The notes under the pieces are model-generated. The model did not search any database, was not told where the DNA came from, and saw only the letters and a list, made by a program, of their open reading frames with translations. The position numbers and the translations under genes were made by a program. From the NCBI GenBank assembly GCA_946629205.1, contig CAMOXP010000050.1, forward strand, positions 1 to 8,327: a stretch of 8,327 bases of DNA, given 5' to 3'. Of the stretch, positions 1 to 6,298 are shown piece by piece. The stretch comes from an uncultured Bacillota bacterium (GTDB taxonomy: Bacteria; Bacillota; Clostridia; Peptostreptococcales; Anaerovoracaceae). The first letter of the stretch is position 1. Every line of letters starts with the position of its first letter.

Positions 1-22
1 ATCGACATAGGACCTAGAACTT

Positions 23-261
23 CGGATTGTAAAAGTTTTTGCTCAATAAAAGCGGAATAACTACGACTTCTAGCTTTTGCATAAGGAATATGTAGTTCTC
101 AGAACAATCTAATCGTAGTTATATGATCGATTTACCGCAAAAACTACGAATGCACAGTTCGACGATTCCTTTCAAACCGTCCTTACAACCCCAGAAACGC
201 TGAACAGAAGCAGGAAGTCGTAGATATTATCCACTTTTGAGGGCAAAACTTTTACAATCCG
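23..261. repeat. MITE-like element with 57-base imperfect terminal inverted repeats, no ORF
   Basis: The outer 17 bases CGGATTGTAAAAGTTTT at 23-39 recur as a perfect reverse complement at 245-261. The similarity continues inward with small indels: left arm 23-79 matches the complement of right arm 205-261, including the exact 10-mer CTACGACTTC at 61-70 against 214-223. The 125-base centre (80-204) holds further nested pairs: ATAACTACGA at 57-66 with 113-122, CGTAGTT at 114-120 with 142-148, and an 11-base palindrome GTTCTCAGAAC at 95-105. The core CTACGA occurs four times in alternating orientation (61, 113, 144, 218). No reading frame with protein character lies inside. A non-autonomous transposable element or internally deleted insertion sequence is the likeliest reading; a structured RNA or paired repeat of unknown role is the alternative. 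No clear target-site duplication is visible. The repeats are certain; the mobile-element interpretation is inferred. Confidence 0.6.
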
Positions 262-309
262 TTTTTTGCGCCAATTCGCGTAGAGATAGAAGAGGGGCGA
301 AGGTACTGT

Positions 310-1455
310 CTACAGGATCATTGCCCTTGCGCGGTCAATGATCAGCGCGGTCTTCAGCTGAAGATACAGTTCACTGTCCGTCACGTCCTGAAGACCGGTC
401 AGCTCACGGATTCTTCCGAGACGGTAGCGAATCGTATTCTGATGGCAGTGCAGACTCGCGGCAGCCTTAGCGATGTCCCCGCCGGTTGAAACATACTCGC
501 TTGCTGTCTCCAGAAGATCGCTTTTGTCTGCAAATGCAACCAGTATTTCTTTCGCAAAAGCAACAGATTCTTCCTCCTTAAGAGCAGGCAGCAGAACACG
601 GCAGATACCAATCTGGCCGAAGTGATCAAAGTTTTTTTCGACGGCAACGGATGCAAACCAGCATTGCCGGCTTTCCCGGAAAGCTCTGTCAAGCGATGTA
701 TTATGACGGACATCGCTCATGCCCATAGAAACATCCTCCGGGATTCCCAGCAGTTCAAAAGCCTCCTGCCGAATCAGGGCATGACTCTTGTGATCCTTTC
801 TTGTTGAAGTCGTTATGAGGAAGAGTCCGTCTCCGTAACGGATCATAAGGCCTTTGCTGTGGAAACCCTTCAGCAGGTAAAAACTGCGCAGGATTCTCCC
901 TGCGTCAAGGGAATCCCCGGAAACATATGTGACTGAAACATACGGGCGCAGTTTCAGCGAGATCCCTTTCAGTATGATGTCCAGTTCCGAACGGGTCATG
1001 GTCCCGGAGAGCATGGAGTCGATCTTTTCTTCGGACAGATAGACCTTATCGTCAAACTGCACCGCATACATGATGTCGAAGATGATGTTCTCGAACCACA
1101 GATCATTTTCCATCGTAAAAACAGGGAAGTCGTTTTTATCTGCAAAGGCAATAACCTCGGTAGGAAGTTCCGTATAAATGATCCTCTTGAAAGCAACGCA
1201 GGACATCCCGTTCTCCTGCATCTGCTTTATAGACTTCAGGATCAGCGAAGGATCATTCTTCGCGAACAGAAAACTGGTGATGATAAAGCCGTTTGTATCC
1301 ATTCCGGCGGATGCGTCATAGTTCACGTCAGGATCAAATTCGTAATCTGCTATTTCCACAGTCACGACCGGGCGGTTCAGACCGCCGCCGCCTGCGATCA
1401 GAGTCATTTTCTGCCCGCAGGGCAGCTCCAGTATATCTTTCACAGTGAGCGCCAT
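310..1455 (-). CDS. PucR-family transcriptional regulator
   Basis: This is a 381-residue cytoplasmic DNA-binding regulator. Residues about 5-130 match the PucR N-terminal ligand-sensing domain (begins TVKDILELP; hydrophobic strand GFIITSFLFAK at 56-66). The middle (about 155-275) looks like the CdaR/GGDEF-like linker domain. The C terminus (about 326-355) is the PucR-type helix-turn-helix, with GDIAKAAASLHCHQNTIRYR followed by LGRIRELTG. Family members sense purines, GABA, sugar acids or amino acids and usually activate adjacent genes; the ligand here is unknown. The start at 1455 is chosen because AGGAGA (minus strand, 1468-1463) lies seven bases upstream and the PucR domain begins at once; an in-frame extension to 1548 has no domain content and overlaps the predicted promoter. 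It is divergent from the ygjV-like operon, its probable target. No terminator follows it; transcription would run into the inverted-repeat element. Confidence 0.9.
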   Translation of the reverse strand: MALTVKDILELPCGQKMTLIAGGGGLNRPVVTVEIADYEFDPDVNYDASAGMDTNGFIITSFLFAKNDPSLILKSIKQMQENGMSCVAFKRIIYTELPTEVIAFADKNDFPVFTMENDLWFENIIFDIMYAVQFDDKVYLSEEKIDSMLSGTMTRSELDIILKGISLKLRPYVSVTYVSGDSLDAGRILRSFYLLKGFHSKGLMIRYGDGLFLITTSTRKDHKSHALIRQEAFELLGIPEDVSMGMSDVRHNTSLDRAFRESRQCWFASVAVEKNFDHFGQIGICRVLLPALKEEESVAFAKEILVAFADKSDLLETASEYVSTGGDIAKAAASLHCHQNTIRYRLGRIRELTGLQDVTDSELYLQLKTALIIDRARAMIL

Positions 1456-1462
1456 TTCGTTC

Positions 1463-1468
1463 TCTCCT
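1463..1468 (-). promoter_or_regulatory. Ribosome binding site fixing the PucR start
   Basis: The minus-strand AGGAGA is seven bases upstream of the ATG at 1455. It is the only good Shine-Dalgarno match near the candidate starts of this reading frame, and so sets the protein length at 381 residues. Confidence 0.75.
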
Positions 1469-1503
1469 ATATCTGTTATTCGTCTGATTTCGCAGCTGTG
1501 ACT

Positions 1504-1556
1504 GCAATATGACTGTATTACAGCATTATGACTACTGTACATCTGCATTATAACTG
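1504..1556. promoter_or_regulatory. Three direct repeats, candidate PucR operator array
   Basis: Three near-identical copies follow one another: GCAATATGACTG (1504-1515), GCATTATGACT (1523-1533) and GCATTATAACTG (1545-1556). Their starts are 19 and 22 bases apart, about two helical turns each, so they would face the same side of the DNA. The perfect palindrome CTGTATTACAG (1513-1523) joins the first two copies. The third copy contains the predicted -10 box of the regulator gene. Phased repeats between divergent regulator and operon are typical of a binding array; that the PucR protein binds here is inference. Confidence 0.5.
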
Positions 1557-1575
1557 TTGATTGTAAAAATCACAA
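1547..1575 (-). promoter_or_regulatory. Predicted sigma-70-type promoter of the PucR gene
   Basis: Reading the minus strand, TTGTGA (1575-1570) is separated by 17 bases from a perfect TATAAT (1552-1547). Transcription would start near 1540, giving a leader of about 85 bases that includes two of the three direct repeats. The perfect -10 and ideal spacing are seen directly; activity is inferred. Confidence 0.55.
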
Positions 1576-1576
1576 T
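1560..1576. promoter_or_regulatory. Dyad ATTGT-N7-ACAAT, candidate operator
   Basis: ATTGT at 1560-1564 and ACAAT at 1572-1576 form a perfect inverted repeat with a 7-base spacer. It covers the predicted -35 box of the PucR gene and lies about 90 bases before the divergent operon, so it is well placed for a factor acting on one or both. The region is AT-rich, so a chance dyad is possible. No binding protein can be named. Confidence 0.35.
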
Positions 1577-1665
1577 AATGTATGTGTATTTTTATACAAT
1601 CTCTAAAAACCAAGCGATGCTGTTTTGCTATACTGAAATCGAAGAAAAGGAAGGGAGGAAATACA

Positions 1666-2214
1666 ATGAATATGACATTTGCGATCACACAGGGATTCGG
1701 AATCATTTCAACTGTTTTCTTCCTGCTTTCCTATCAGGTAAGATCCAACAAGGGTCTGTATCTGCTGCAGGCGGCAGGCTGCGGGACCTTTGCTCTCCAG
1801 TACTTGATGCTCGGCGCATACAGCGGATGCTTCAGTCAGGTGTTTGTCATCGTGCGGAACCTCATGCTGAGCAAATACAATCAGTGGGCGTGGGTCCGCA
1901 GTAAAGGCTGGGTCCCGGTATTCATCCTGATCGCCTTGATCATTACCGGTCTTACATGGAGCGGACCGCTCAGTCTGATTCCCCTGCTGGTCATGGTCGC
2001 AGGAACAGTCGGCCTCTGGACGAACAACGCGGGACTGATCCGGCTGGTGGGACTGGTCTGCATTTCACCGCCCTGGATCATCTATGACGCCCTGAGCGGT
2101 GCTTATTCGGCGATCATCAACGAAGTGCTGGTAATGGTTTTCGTTCTGTCTTCCATCGCCAGATTCGGCTGGAAGCAGATGATAGATACGGAATCAGATT
2201 TTCAAAAGCAATAA
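1666..2214 (+). CDS. YgjV-family multi-pass inner membrane protein
   Basis: A 182-residue hydrophobic protein resembling the YgjV family (Pfam Imp-YgjV) of uncharacterised bacterial membrane proteins. Residues about 5-22 form the first membrane helix, followed by SYQVRSNKGLYLLQ, typical of the family's first loop. Further hydrophobic segments lie at about 35-66, 83-97, 101-117, 124-140 and 148-165. The short C-terminal tail is polar. The length agrees with the family. The ATG at 1666 is chosen because AAGGGAGGA (1651-1659) precedes it closely; the frame is open upstream to 1582, but that part is not protein-like. It is the first gene of the operon, 17 bases before the OCD-family gene, which suggests a transport or membrane-linked part in the same amino acid or amine pathway. 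No catalytic motif is visible and the biochemical role is unknown. Confidence 0.8.
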   Translation: MNMTFAITQGFGIISTVFFLLSYQVRSNKGLYLLQAAGCGTFALQYLMLGAYSGCFSQVFVIVRNLMLSKYNQWAWVRSKGWVPVFILIALIITGLTWSGPLSLIPLLVMVAGTVGLWTNNAGLIRLVGLVCISPPWIIYDALSGAYSAIINEVLVMVFVLSSIARFGWKQMIDTESDFQKQ

Positions 2215-2231
2215 AGAACAGGAGGTTTACT

Positions 2232-3242
2232 ATGGCAACCAGAGTAATGAACAGAAACGATATCATGCAGGTCATCGAAATGGCACCGACCATCCGGGCC
2301 GTTGAAAGCGTGTATACCATGAAAAGCCAGGGCGAAGCTGTCGCGTGGCCGACCGTATTCCATGTCTTTGAAGAAGGTCAGCGGGATATGGACATCCGTT
2401 CAGGATATCTGCCGGGTGAACACATCTTCGGACATAAGACCATCGGGTTCTTCGCTGATAACGCGTCAAAGGGTCTGCCGAATCTGATGGCGACCATCAA
2501 TGTATTCGATGAGTTCACAGGAGCTCCTGTCGGCATCCTCGAGGGCGCCTACATCACCGGCGTCAGAACAGGTGCTGCCGGTGCGATTGGCGCAAAGTAT
2601 CTGGCAAGGAAGGACTCGGAAACACTGTTCGTGCTCGGCGCAGGAAACCAGGCGGCTTATCAGATCGCTGCGACGATTGTATGCTTCCCGAACCTGAAGA
2701 AAGTCTATGTTGCAGACCTGCTTTTCCCGGAAAACGCAGAGAAATTCGTGGCAGGGATCCAGGCGAGATTGACTGACGAACTGGGAATCGATGCGAGCGG
2801 CGTTGCTTTTGCAGCAACCAATGAACCGGAAGTTACCGTCCCCCAAAGCGACATCGTGATCACTGTTACACCGTCCAGAGAACCGGTCATCAAAAAAGAA
2901 TGGGTCCGTCCGGGCATGCACTTCTCAACGGTTGGCTCCGACATGGAAGGCAAGGAAGAACTGGATCCGGAAATCTTCGCAGACGCGAAAGTGTTCGTAG
3001 ATGATATGGAACACTGCATCGAAGCCGGTGAAGTGGAGATCCCGGTCAAGAAGGGTATCGTGACAGAAGCGGACATTAACGAGATCGGAAACCTCATTCT
3101 CGGAAACTGCGAAGGCCGGACCTCCGATGAGGACATTACGATCTACGACCCGGCTGGCATGGCGCTGCTCGACATCGCGGCGGCCAATGTTGCGCTGAAA
3201 CTTGCCGAGGAAAAGAACCTCGGAACTGTTGTCGAACTGTAG
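2232..3242 (+). CDS. Ornithine cyclodeaminase / mu-crystallin family NAD(P)-dependent enzyme
   Basis: A 336-residue soluble enzyme of the OCD/mu-crystallin family, which includes ornithine and lysine cyclodeaminases, ketimine reductases, archaeal alanine dehydrogenase and SbnB-type opine dehydrogenases. Family marks seen: GHKTIGF with Lys69; the substrate-pocket stretch GAYITGVRTGAAGAIGAKYL (105-124) with Arg112-Thr113; the Rossmann nucleotide loop VLGAGNQAA (134-142); and GSDMEGKEEL (235-244), whose Asp237 matches the catalytic Asp of the family. The C-terminal YDPAGMALLDIAAA (305-318) is the usual closing helix. The strong AGGAGGT (2220-2226) lies five bases before the ATG. The usual Pro-Pro-Arg-like motif that brings a carboxylate-binding Arg near residue 45 is replaced by WPTV (39-42), so ornithine cyclisation is not assured; imine reduction or amino acid dehydrogenation is equally possible. 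It sits between the YgjV-like and aminotransferase genes. The family call is firm; the substrate is open. Confidence 0.9.
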   Translation: MATRVMNRNDIMQVIEMAPTIRAVESVYTMKSQGEAVAWPTVFHVFEEGQRDMDIRSGYLPGEHIFGHKTIGFFADNASKGLPNLMATINVFDEFTGAPVGILEGAYITGVRTGAAGAIGAKYLARKDSETLFVLGAGNQAAYQIAATIVCFPNLKKVYVADLLFPENAEKFVAGIQARLTDELGIDASGVAFAATNEPEVTVPQSDIVITVTPSREPVIKKEWVRPGMHFSTVGSDMEGKEELDPEIFADAKVFVDDMEHCIEAGEVEIPVKKGIVTEADINEIGNLILGNCEGRTSDEDITIYDPAGMALLDIAAANVALKLAEEKNLGTVVEL

Positions 3243-3258
3243 TAAAAACTGTAGTAAA
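3235..3258 (+). repeat. Tandem 12-base duplication across a stop codon
   Basis: AACTGTAGTAAA occurs twice without a gap (3235-3246 and 3247-3258). The first copy contains the TAG stop of the OCD-family gene; the second repeats the same TAG downstream. It looks like a recent slippage duplication and leaves the protein unchanged. Confidence 0.85.
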
Positions 3259-3300
3259 ATAGGATAGAAACAAGAACGTACCCATAGGAAGGAGAACACC

Positions 3301-4425
3301 ATGGATATCAAAACTTTCAAAGTAGAACGTTGGATGGATGATTACGAAACCAAATGCAAATACAATCTGGCAGAGACCTGCATCGATTCTCTGACCGTAC
3401 GCGAGATCATCGAGATGGCGGGACTGGATGTTGCGGAATATATGAGTGAACTGGCGGACACCAGACTGACCTACAGCCACATTGGCGGTTCTCCGGAACT
3501 CTTAAGCGGTATCGCCGGCCTTTACAGCGATGTGATCGGTCCGGAGAATGTCATCCCGATGCACGGCGCCATCGGCGCGAACCATCACATCCTCATGACC
3601 CTGATCGACCCGTCAGACAACATGGTTTCCGTAATGCCGACTTATCAGCAGCACTACTCCATTCCGGAATCCATCGGTGCGGAAGTCAGGATCCTGAACC
3701 TGAATCTGGAGAACCACTTCCTGCCGGATATCGAGAAACTGAAAGAACTTGTCGATGAAAACACAAAGATGATCACCATGAACAGCCCGAACAATCCGTC
3801 CGGTTCCCTGATCCCGAAGGATGTTATGGAACAGGTCATCGAAGTTGCAAGAAGTGTTGGCGCGTATGTCCTTTGTGATGAAGTGTACCGCGGCATTTCA
3901 GAAGATGGCAGTTACATGTTCTCCGTAGCCGATCTCTATGAGAAGGGGATTTCTGTCGGCAGCATGTCCAAATGCTGGTCCATGGCAGGCGTACGCCTCG
4001 GCTGGATCGTAACACGGGACATGGATCTGATCCACCGCTGCCACGAGCGCAGAGACTACGACACCATCAGCTGCGCCGTTATCGACGACAAGCTGGCGGC
4101 CCTGGCACTGGCAAACAAAGACAAGATCATCGAGAGGAACCGCGCGATCCTGAACACGAACCGACAAATCCTGGACGACTGGGTCAATGCGACTCCGGAA
4201 GTGTATTACCAGAGACCGGTCGCCGGAACGACAGCGCTCGTATACTATAAGAAGGACATGCCGTCAAGAGAACTCTGCGACAGACTGATCAAGGAGACCG
4301 GCGTGCTCTTTACACCGGGCGAGTGCTTCGAGATGGAAGGTTCCGTCCGTATCGGATACGCATTCGATTCTAAGGTCCTGCAGGAAGGCCTGGATTTGTT
4401 TGCGGATTTCCTGAAGACAATTTAG
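3301..4425 (+). CDS. Fold-type I PLP-dependent aminotransferase (class I/II)
   Basis: A 374-residue cytoplasmic aminotransferase-fold enzyme using pyridoxal phosphate. Marks in order: Tyr58-SHIGGSPEL (58-67) in the substrate entry segment; NSPNNPSGS (161-169), with the Asn that contacts the PLP ring hydroxyl; CDEVYRG (192-198), with Asp193 for the pyridine nitrogen and Tyr196; SMSKCWSMAGVRLGW (221-235), with Schiff-base Lys224 and phosphate-binding Arg232; and SVRIGYA (348-354), with Arg350 as the carboxylate-binding arginine. All key residues are present, so it should be active. AAGGAG (3289-3294) lies six bases before the ATG. The N terminus (FKVERWMDDYETKCKYNLAE) recalls, from memory only, the subgroup that includes capreomycidine-synthase-like enzymes (VioD), so a beta/gamma-elimination or cyclisation role on a basic amino acid cannot be excluded; ordinary transamination is the default. 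It follows the OCD-family gene by 58 bases. Confidence 0.9.
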   Translation: MDIKTFKVERWMDDYETKCKYNLAETCIDSLTVREIIEMAGLDVAEYMSELADTRLTYSHIGGSPELLSGIAGLYSDVIGPENVIPMHGAIGANHHILMTLIDPSDNMVSVMPTYQQHYSIPESIGAEVRILNLNLENHFLPDIEKLKELVDENTKMITMNSPNNPSGSLIPKDVMEQVIEVARSVGAYVLCDEVYRGISEDGSYMFSVADLYEKGISVGSMSKCWSMAGVRLGWIVTRDMDLIHRCHERRDYDTISCAVIDDKLAALALANKDKIIERNRAILNTNRQILDDWVNATPEVYYQRPVAGTTALVYYKKDMPSRELCDRLIKETGVLFTPGECFEMEGSVRIGYAFDSKVLQEGLDLFADFLKTI

Positions 4426-4465
4426 AATCAAGTATTTAGAGCCAGGTGTAAGGAGGAATGAAGCA

Positions 4466-4993
4466 ATGATTCGTTTTGAACTGGTCACCCCTGAAAACTT
4501 TGAATATGTCATCGATATGAAACTTAAAAAAGACCAGATTGGTCTGTTGGAGAACAATCTGTATTCTCTCGCGGAATCTAAGGTGTTCGATTATCTGGAA
4601 CCACGCGCGATCTACGATGATGACAAGCTGATCGGATTCATGTTGTACTACTTTCAGCCTGACGGTGTACGAAGAAACATGGGTCCGGGGGAAGGCAAAC
4701 ATGAGATCCATTCCGGCGGAAAGGACTATATCTATTTCAAACGACTTATGCTCGACGAGAAGTATCAGGGCAAGGGCCTTGGCCGGGCATCCATGCTTGC
4801 GGCGCTGGACTATTTCAAGGAACAATATCCATCCACTGCGTTCGTTGAACTGATGCACTATATGGATAATGATACCGGAGCATCATTGTATGAGTCTGTC
4901 GGGTTTGAACCGACCGGAGAAGTCAGGAGAACACTGCGCCCGGGGACAGACGATGAATATGATGAAGAACTAGTGAGACGAAGATTCTATTAA
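4466..4993 (+). CDS. GNAT-family N-acetyltransferase, polyamine-acetyltransferase-like
   Basis: A 175-residue acetyl-CoA-dependent N-acetyltransferase. The conserved motif A is RLMLDEKYQGKGLGRA (93-108), with the pyrophosphate-binding Q/R-x-x-G-x-G/A loop as QGKGLG (101-106). Motif B is seen as GASLYESVGFEPTGE (138-152). The N-terminal half, with acidic loops and AIYDDDKLIGFMLYY (48-62), resembles BltD/SpeG-type spermidine acetyltransferases; this is judged by eye. A 20-residue loop about 68-88 before motif A (GPGEGKHEIHSGG) is longer than I expect for BltD. AGGAGG (4451-4456) lies nine bases before the ATG. As the last gene of the operon, before a strong terminator, it may acetylate an amine or amino acid made or taken up by the pathway. 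The GNAT call is firm; the substrate is inferred. Confidence 0.85.
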   Translation: MIRFELVTPENFEYVIDMKLKKDQIGLLENNLYSLAESKVFDYLEPRAIYDDDKLIGFMLYYFQPDGVRRNMGPGEGKHEIHSGGKDYIYFKRLMLDEKYQGKGLGRASMLAALDYFKEQYPSTAFVELMHYMDNDTGASLYESVGFEPTGEVRRTLRPGTDDEYDEELVRRRFY

Positions 4994-5009
4994 AGGCAAT
5001 CTGAAAAGC

Positions 5010-5034
5010 AAAACCCACCGAAGAGGTGGGTTTT
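5010..5034. terminator. Bidirectional intrinsic terminator closing the operon
   Basis: AAAACCCACC (5010-5019) pairs perfectly with GGTGGGTTTT (5025-5034) around the loop GAAGA. The stem is flanked by A-rich and T-rich arms, so it can act on both strands: on plus it ends the four-gene operon 17 bases after the acetyltransferase stop, and on minus it would end the transcript carrying the receiver remnant (TTTTGCTTTT follows on that strand). Confidence 0.9.
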
Positions 5035-5039
5035 GAATA

Positions 5040-5276
5040 TTATTGGTGCAAAAGCCCCTCTAACGTTTCAAACAATATGTCCGGTTCCACCGGTTTGCTC
5101 AGGTGCGCCTTCAGACCTGCCTGCATACTGCGCTGAACATCCTCGTCAAAGGCATTTGCTGTTAACGCAATGATAGGGATGGTCTTTGCGTCAGATTTGT
5201 TCATAGCCCTGATTCTGCGGGTCGCTTCCAGTCCATCCATTTCGGGCATCCGCATATCCATCAGAATTGGTGCCAA
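5040..5276 (-). pseudogene. 3' remnant of a response-regulator receiver domain (probably from a hybrid histidine kinase)
   Basis: The 78-codon reading frame gives the C-terminal two thirds of a CheY-like receiver: ILMDMRMPEMDG (4-15), with phospho-acceptor Asp7; the switch Thr39 in IIALTANAF; and Lys61 in LSKPVEP. It ends with the usual last helix. The first strand and the two acidic residues that hold Mg2+ are missing, and a stop (TAA, minus strand) lies three codons before the first domain residue. The frame opens only at a TTG with no ribosome site. A receiver ending just after this helix and lying directly before a terminator is typical of the tail of a hybrid sensor kinase, so the rest of that gene has probably been deleted. 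A product, if made, could not be a functional phosphoreceiver. Confidence 0.75.
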
Positions 5277-5335
5277 TGTCTCTTATATTATACTATGATG
5301 AATGATTATTTGTATACTGAAATAAGAATACTCTG

Positions 5336-6205
5336 TCATGAAGCGGCCTTCAGCATTTCGATGAAGTACCGGAAGGATGCGACCTGTATGTGGTCTTTTC
5401 GGTATGCAAACACAACGTCAAATTCTGAAAACGGATCATCCAGAGGATAGATGGTCATCAGATCCCTGCCGATGTATTCGGTAATGATCGATTCCGGCAG
5501 GTAGCCAAACCCAAGACCGGCAGCGATGTTGGTGATCATAGCGCCGAGGGAGTTGAATATCGTGATGCGGTCCGAATAAGGGATGTCTTTTGCGGCGAGA
5601 AGCTTTTCCATGCGCCGCCGGAAGGAGCTTCCCTCCGGGAACGTGATCAGTTCTTTATCCTGCAGTATTTCTTCTGCCGTCAGGTCTTTTTCGGAACTGC
5701 TGCCAACCAGCACCAGCTTTTCTCTTTTTAATAAAATCTCTTCTAACTCCGGATGATCGATAGGACCTTCTACAAAAGCGCCATCCAGTTTATGATCCAG
5801 CACGGGCTTCAGGAAGAAATCGTTCAAGTCAGTTATAAGCGATATGTGCACGGCAGGATATTTCAGATGATAATCCCCGATCAGCTTCGGCAGGTCATTG
5901 AGGGCAGTTGCTTCTATGGAACCCAGTCGCAGATCGCCCCTGGCGGTATCCATATCTTTAAGCGATAATGATGCCTCATCAACCATCCGAAGAATATCAT
6001 TGACGTAGTTATAAAACAGTATGCCGTCGGATGTAAGGGATACGCCGCGCTTATGACGGTACAAAAGCTTTGTCTCCAGCTCTTCCTCCAGGTGCATGAT
6101 CTGTGTGCTCAGATTGGATTGGGCGTAATGCAGTTGTTCACTTGCCGCAGTGAAACTGCCCGTGTCCGCGATGGCCTTAAAATATTTCATTACCTGCAGA
6201 TCCAT
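5336..6205 (-). CDS. LysR-family transcriptional regulator
   Basis: A 289-residue DNA-binding regulator of normal LysR length. The N-terminal winged helix-turn-helix spans about 1-60: FKAIADTGSFTAASEQLHYA (9-28), then QSNLSTQIMHLEEELETKLL (29-48) and the wing GVSLTSDG. A linker helix lies at about 61-88. The effector-binding domain follows from about 91, with the typical start GDLRLGSIEAT, DGAFVEGP (141-148) and the hinge strand AGLGFGYLPES (229-239). It closely resembles the CynR/CysL-type layout, but the ligand is not readable. The start at 6205 is supported by AAAGGAAAA (minus, 6222-6214). It is divergent from the permease gene across 175 bases, the classic LysR layout, and so probably controls that gene and itself. 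The gene ends 59 bases from the receiver remnant, with no clear terminator in between. Confidence 0.93.
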   Translation of the reverse strand: MDLQVMKYFKAIADTGSFTAASEQLHYAQSNLSTQIMHLEEELETKLLYRHKRGVSLTSDGILFYNYVNDILRMVDEASLSLKDMDTARGDLRLGSIEATALNDLPKLIGDYHLKYPAVHISLITDLNDFFLKPVLDHKLDGAFVEGPIDHPELEEILLKREKLVLVGSSSEKDLTAEEILQDKELITFPEGSSFRRRMEKLLAAKDIPYSDRITIFNSLGAMITNIAAGLGFGYLPESIITEYIGRDLMTIYPLDDPFSEFDVVFAYRKDHIQVASFRYFIEMLKAAS

Positions 6206-6252
6206 GTTGATAGTTTTCCTTTCTCATGCTGTATTTGCGTTATGGCTCCACG

Positions 6253-6281
6253 TTGTATTAAGTATATATATTTCATATGAT
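6253..6281 (+). promoter_or_regulatory. Predicted promoter of the APC permease gene
   Basis: TTGTAT (6253-6258), a 17-base spacer and TATGAT (6276-6281) fit a sigma-70/SigA-type promoter. The start would be near 6288, giving a leader of about 90 bases. The -10 box matches at five of six positions and the -35 box is weak, as expected of an activator-dependent promoter. Confidence 0.45.
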
Positions 6282-6298
6282 AAATTTATTTTATATCA
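6278..6298. promoter_or_regulatory. Dyad TGATA-N11-TATCA, candidate LysR binding site
   Basis: TGATA (6278-6282) and TATCA (6294-6298) are perfect inverted halves 11 bases apart, similar in shape to LysR-type interrupted dyads. The site overlaps the -10 boxes of both divergent promoters. A second, wider pair AAGTATAT (6260-6267) and ATATACTT (6306-6313) brackets it. The AT-richness makes chance dyads fairly likely. Confidence 0.4.

Noticed and set aside
57..223. CRISPR array reading of the repeated CTACGA motif
   Set aside because: The copies are short, alternate in orientation and are not regularly spaced; inverted pairing explains them better.
262..309. Terminator for the PucR gene
   Set aside because: GCG and CGC arms around CCAATT at 268-280 are too short, and the adjacent T run is on the wrong strand for a transcript leaving the PucR gene.
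1456..1548. In-frame N-terminal extension of the PucR protein by 31 residues
   Set aside because: It has no PucR-domain character, overlaps the direct repeats and the predicted -10 box, and lacks a ribosome site, whereas the Met at 1455 has AGGAGA at good spacing.
1629..1634. TATACT as the -10 box of the operon promoter
   Set aside because: No acceptable -35 box lies 16-18 bases upstream; an activator-dependent promoter is possible, but I cannot support one.
1582..1665. Longer ygjV-like protein starting at 1582
   Set aside because: The extra residues are Lys-rich and not family-like, and the AAGGGAGGA site points to the ATG at 1666.
2466..2921. Long antisense reading frames within the OCD-family and aminotransferase genes
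   Set aside because: They have no family resemblance, no ribosome sites and unlikely composition; they are shadows of the strongly coding plus strand.
5040..5276. Functional stand-alone small response regulator
   Set aside because: It lacks the first strand and the acidic pair needed for phosphorylation, and its only start is a TTG without a ribosome site.
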